Both the position numbers and the translations under genes were made by a program. From a virus, in IMG/VR virus record IMGVR_UViG_3300047562_004403, positions 1-64,000 of that record: a stretch of DNA of 64,000 nucleotides; one strand, 5' to 3'. Shown here in pieces: positions 61,710 to 64,000 of this stretch. Under the pieces are notes generated by a model that ran no database searches, was not told where the DNA came from, and saw nothing but the letters and a program-made list of their open reading frames with translations. The first letter of the stretch is position 1; each line of letters begins with the position of its first letter.

Positions 61710-61736
61710 ACAAATTTAACATGGTTGTGGTAAAAT
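61707..61736 (+). promoter_or_regulatory. Sigma-70-type promoter of the TS-fold gene
   Basis: -35-like TAGACA (61707-61712), 18-nt spacer, extended -10 TGG-TAAAAT (61728-61736). A 27-nt leader with AAGAGAG precedes the ATG at 61764. Confidence 0.65.
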
Positions 61737-61763
61737 GGTCTCATAACCCTAACAAGAGAGTCC

Positions 61764-62609
61764 ATGCCACAACCCTGTCTATCCTTCGACCTTCAGTATA
61801 TTAAAATTGCTCGTGAAATCCTTGATAATGGCATCGAGATTGTAGGTCGTAATAATCTCCGTTATAAACAAATTTTCGGACAAACAATCAAAGTTGATTT
61901 ACGAGATGGTTTCCCCGCGCTCACTCTTCGCAAAATGCCCACGCGTAACTTATTTCGCGAGTTTATGTGGGATATCTCGGGAGACTATAGGGTAAGCAAT
62001 CTCGGACCAGCAAAACATTTTTGGGACTTTCTCGCCGATGCCGAAGGCCGACTCGCAGGATCCTATGGACGTTCTTGGCGCTCCTGGCCCAAAGTCTGCC
62101 CAGAAGAAAGCATGGAATGGGAGAATTTTCGCAAAGAACCATTTGACCAGCTTAAGTGGATTTGGGAACAACTTCGCACTAATCCAACTAATCGCCAACT
62201 TGTACTTCAGACCGTAAACCCGGCATATGAGTCTTTGCATTGCCCAGGTTGTCATCCCTGCCTCGTGTTTAGTTCCGATGGCGCTCATCTCGATCTTCTT
62301 GTGACCGCGAGGAGCAATGACATGGCCACAGGAGTGCCCCTAGATATGTTTCGCTATGGCCTTCTCACCACCAAGATGGCTCAGGACGCTAATCTGATTC
62401 CGCGATTTGTGATGTTTGCCTCTGCCAATAACCACGTCTACTCTCAAAACGAACTTGCGATTAAGTCGATCATCACAAACTCCCCTATGACACCTTGTGA
62501 TGTTTGGATCAATAACGAAAAACCCATCTTCGATCTCGATCCAGAAACCGACTTCGAACTCATCGATTACACTTCCCATCCTGCCAAGAAAATGGATCTT
62601 GCCAACTAA
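61764..62609 (+). CDS. Thymidylate-synthase-fold enzyme, probable dCMP hydroxymethylase
   Basis: 281 residues. TS-family landmarks: E66 in REFMW, catalytic C163 in GCHPCLVF, 20 residues before R183 in RSND (183-186), and H224/Y226 in NHVYS. The base-reading Asn of thymidylate synthases (LPFN) is Asp here: GVPLD, D194, as in T4 deoxycytidylate hydroxymethylase, and RSND matches T4 rather than the usual RSCD. Predicted reaction: dCMP plus methylene-tetrahydrofolate to 5-hydroxymethyl-dCMP (or methyl-dCMP). It implies modified cytosine in virion DNA, as protection from host restriction. Overlaps the FEN gene by TAATG. Plain ThyA is the alternative. Confidence 0.75.
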   Translation: MPQPCLSFDLQYIKIAREILDNGIEIVGRNNLRYKQIFGQTIKVDLRDGFPALTLRKMPTRNLFREFMWDISGDYRVSNLGPAKHFWDFLADAEGRLAGSYGRSWRSWPKVCPEESMEWENFRKEPFDQLKWIWEQLRTNPTNRQLVLQTVNPAYESLHCPGCHPCLVFSSDGAHLDLLVTARSNDMATGVPLDMFRYGLLTTKMAQDANLIPRFVMFASANNHVYSQNELAIKSIITNSPMTPCDVWINNEKPIFDLDPETDFELIDYTSHPAKKMDLAN

Positions 62610-63883
62610 TGCCTCTACCTGAATACGATTATACCACTACGCTTCTTGAAGATGTATTTGAGCCCGTCATCGATCCTTATTGTCCGGTTTATGTCATTGA
62701 TTTTAAAGTATGTGCGCATTTTATCAATAATTATTCGGAAACCGCGGTGGATGTGGCAAATGGTTCTGAAGAAAATCTTCGAAAGATAATTCGGGCAATG
62801 TGGGCCTATAGGCTTAACCGCGGGCCTGATATGCTCAAACCCATGCCCTTTATAGGTCTTATTGCTGATGATTTTAAGGGTTCTCTTCCAGCCGATTTTT
62901 CAGAGGCCTCGGCGAGTGGCAAGGGGTACTGGAGACACATTGAAGCTCATAAACTTGACATGGCCGAGTATAAAGGTGGAAGGGGAGAAAAAACCGAATT
63001 TTTTGATCTTATCCAAGACGAGGGATATAAATACATTCAATCGCCCGGCTCCACATTCCATTATTTTGCCAAGGAATTTTTCGAAGCAGACGATATCGCA
63101 GGCCATGTCTGTAGATTAAAGCGTAAAGCTCGTAAGAACTCCAAACTTGCCAAACGTCAGATCCTATTAGGCACTCTTGACGGTGATTGGCAAGGCCTTG
63201 TCTCCGACGACCATGGAATCATTTGGGCAAATACCGGACCTTGGTTGCCTCGTTTACGCTCAGAACGTGAAGTTTGCGACTATTACCTGCGTAAAGAAGG
63301 AATGCATATTACATCGGCCAAAGGCTGCTATGACTTCAAAGTTGAATATGGTGATCTAGGAGATAATCTTTATCCAGGAACTCCATTGAGATTTTTTGAT
63401 CTATACAACGAGGATACCACTTGGCGCTTTACAAGCGATGATACTAAACGCCTACTTAAGGTGCTTGGTAGTACTACACCTTCTAATCGCCCGGATCATA
63501 TGGAATCTGCAAGGACTTTTCTTTTGCGAAAAGGGCTTTTTCTTCCTGAAATCCCTACAACTTGGCATGAAGACAAAACCTCATACTTCTCTAGGGCAAG
63601 AAAAGCCCGCATTGAAAATTCTCATCCGGAACTCACGGGGAGAAATAGAACAATTTGCATGGAGAAAATCTCCGATATGAAAAACTTTGAAAAATGCAAA
63701 GAACTTGCACTAGAGGATGTAAAAATACATTCCGAAATAAAAACCGAAACAGAACACTTACGTCAATGTAAAGAAATAGAGGATAAAAAATGTATCAAAG
63801 AACTTAGAACTATACTTCGTAGTCTTAAAGATTTGCGCTCTTCCATCAAAGAAGAATTATCAAAACTAATAACCAAATCTTGA
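62609..63883 (+). CDS. FEN-type 5'-3' exonuclease (T4 RNase H/T5 D15-like)
   Basis: 424 residues. PIN/FEN active-site acids in order: D31 (VYVIDFKVC), E159-A-D161-D162 (FEADDIAGH), D191-x-D193 (LGTLDGDWQGLV), and the H3TH-type GDLGDNLYPGTP (248-259). The C-terminal 90 residues are a charged coiled-coil-like helix. Role: removal of RNA primers or flaps in replication, or host DNA breakdown. The length exceeds T4 RNase H (305) owing to the C-terminal helix. It starts in a TAATG overlap with the TS-fold gene, an arrangement linking nucleotide supply to replication. Confidence 0.85.
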   Translation: MPLPEYDYTTTLLEDVFEPVIDPYCPVYVIDFKVCAHFINNYSETAVDVANGSEENLRKIIRAMWAYRLNRGPDMLKPMPFIGLIADDFKGSLPADFSEASASGKGYWRHIEAHKLDMAEYKGGRGEKTEFFDLIQDEGYKYIQSPGSTFHYFAKEFFEADDIAGHVCRLKRKARKNSKLAKRQILLGTLDGDWQGLVSDDHGIIWANTGPWLPRLRSEREVCDYYLRKEGMHITSAKGCYDFKVEYGDLGDNLYPGTPLRFFDLYNEDTTWRFTSDDTKRLLKVLGSTTPSNRPDHMESARTFLLRKGLFLPEIPTTWHEDKTSYFSRARKARIENSHPELTGRNRTICMEKISDMKNFEKCKELALEDVKIHSEIKTETEHLRQCKEIEDKKCIKELRTILRSLKDLRSSIKEELSKLITKS

Positions 63884-63909
63884 CTCAAATACCCCATATA
63901 GTCTATAAT
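63880..63909 (+). promoter_or_regulatory. Sigma-70-type promoter, best -35/-10 pair in window
   Basis: TTGACT (63880-63885), 18-nt spacer, TATAAT (63904-63909). It drives the gene starting at 63933, and overlaps the stop of the FEN gene. Confidence 0.8.
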
Positions 63910-63932
63910 AGCTTTATTCGCCAAATTTTTAT

Positions 63933-64000
63933 ATGCCAGAATCTAAAAACCAAGGGCATTCTTCGGCCAAAGAAACTATGGCCTCTGATGCAATTGGTCC
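63933..64000 (+). CDS. Start of a further gene (partial, cut by window edge)
   Basis: ATG at 63933, 24 nt after a strong TATAAT box; only 22 residues are visible (MPESKNQGHSSAKETMASDA), polar and without a recognisable motif. The promoter supports a real gene. No product can be named. Confidence 0.5.
   Translation, partial: MPESKNQGHSSAKETMASDAIG

Noticed and set aside
1-64000. tRNA genes, photosynthesis genes, integrase or attachment sites
   Set aside because: No clover-leaf candidate, psbA-like protein or recombinase was found in any frame that I read.

Overview
The window reads as late, baseplate and nucleotide-metabolism regions of a large tailed phage with a contractile-tail (myovirus-type) baseplate. 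Evidence for a virus: a large terminase subunit, baseplate J-like and tail protein I-like proteins, a gp5/gpV-like spike, a tail hub carrying peptidoglycan-lysing domains, very long fibre proteins, a phage-type sigma factor, PhoH, class I ribonucleotide reductase and free-standing homing endonucleases. Evidence for a cyanobacterial host: a Mo-dependent-nitrogenase C-terminal family protein, a DUF4278-type YRG peptide behind a glutamine (Downstream-peptide type) riboswitch, and a cyanobacterial-style HNH protein. No photosynthesis gene, portal, capsid gene or tRNA lies in this window. The base composition is AT-rich, and nearly all of the sequence is coding.

Layout: (i) 1-3428, minus strand: a TPR plus double GT17 glycosyltransferase (cut by the window edge), a beta-propeller glycosidase-like protein and two small unknowns. 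(ii) 3465-19503, plus strand: two small virion-like proteins, a beta-helix tailspike, two giant paralogous virion proteins, a leucine-rich-repeat virion protein and another fibre-like protein. (iii) 19500-24235, minus strand: a large virion protein, phoH and a small tail-type protein. (iv) 24400-29481, plus strand: a deoxynucleotide-kinase-like P-loop protein, a virion protein, the 1020-residue tail hub/lysin and one unknown. (v) 29485-41220, minus strand: DUF3223-HNH, sigma factor and thioredoxin, then terL, spike, a repeat fibre, tail protein I, baseplate J and one unknown. (vi) 41300-48393, plus strand: a small fibre protein, a 1721-residue fibre, a 2OG-oxygenase-like protein, one unknown and the Mo_nitro_C homologue. 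(vii) 48498-64000, mostly plus strand: an SSB-like candidate, a metallophosphatase, nrdB, nrdA fused to glutaredoxin and flanked by two HNH homing endonucleases, a MazG-like pyrophosphohydrolase, a mini zinc-finger protein, the riboswitch cluster, a DNA cytosine methyltransferase (minus strand), a late HNH-containing protein, a thymidylate-synthase-fold enzyme that looks like a dCMP hydroxymethylase, and a FEN-type 5' nuclease.

Two promoter classes can be read directly. Nucleotide-metabolism and regulatory genes sit behind extended -10 (TGn-TATAAT-like) promoters; one also has a good -35. Late structural transcripts sit behind a different motif, GTTTAAAG followed about 5-6 nt later by a TATATAG/C-like box, usually 30-37 nt before the start codon. 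The sigma factor in the window is the natural candidate for reading the second class. The most notable observations are a circularly permuted M23 peptidase domain in the tail hub, a duplicated glutamine-riboswitch-like leader in front of a string of tiny genes, the Asn-to-Asp change marking a dCMP-type hydroxymethylase (suggesting modified cytosine in the genome), and a phage copy of the cyanobacterial Mo_nitro_C family.
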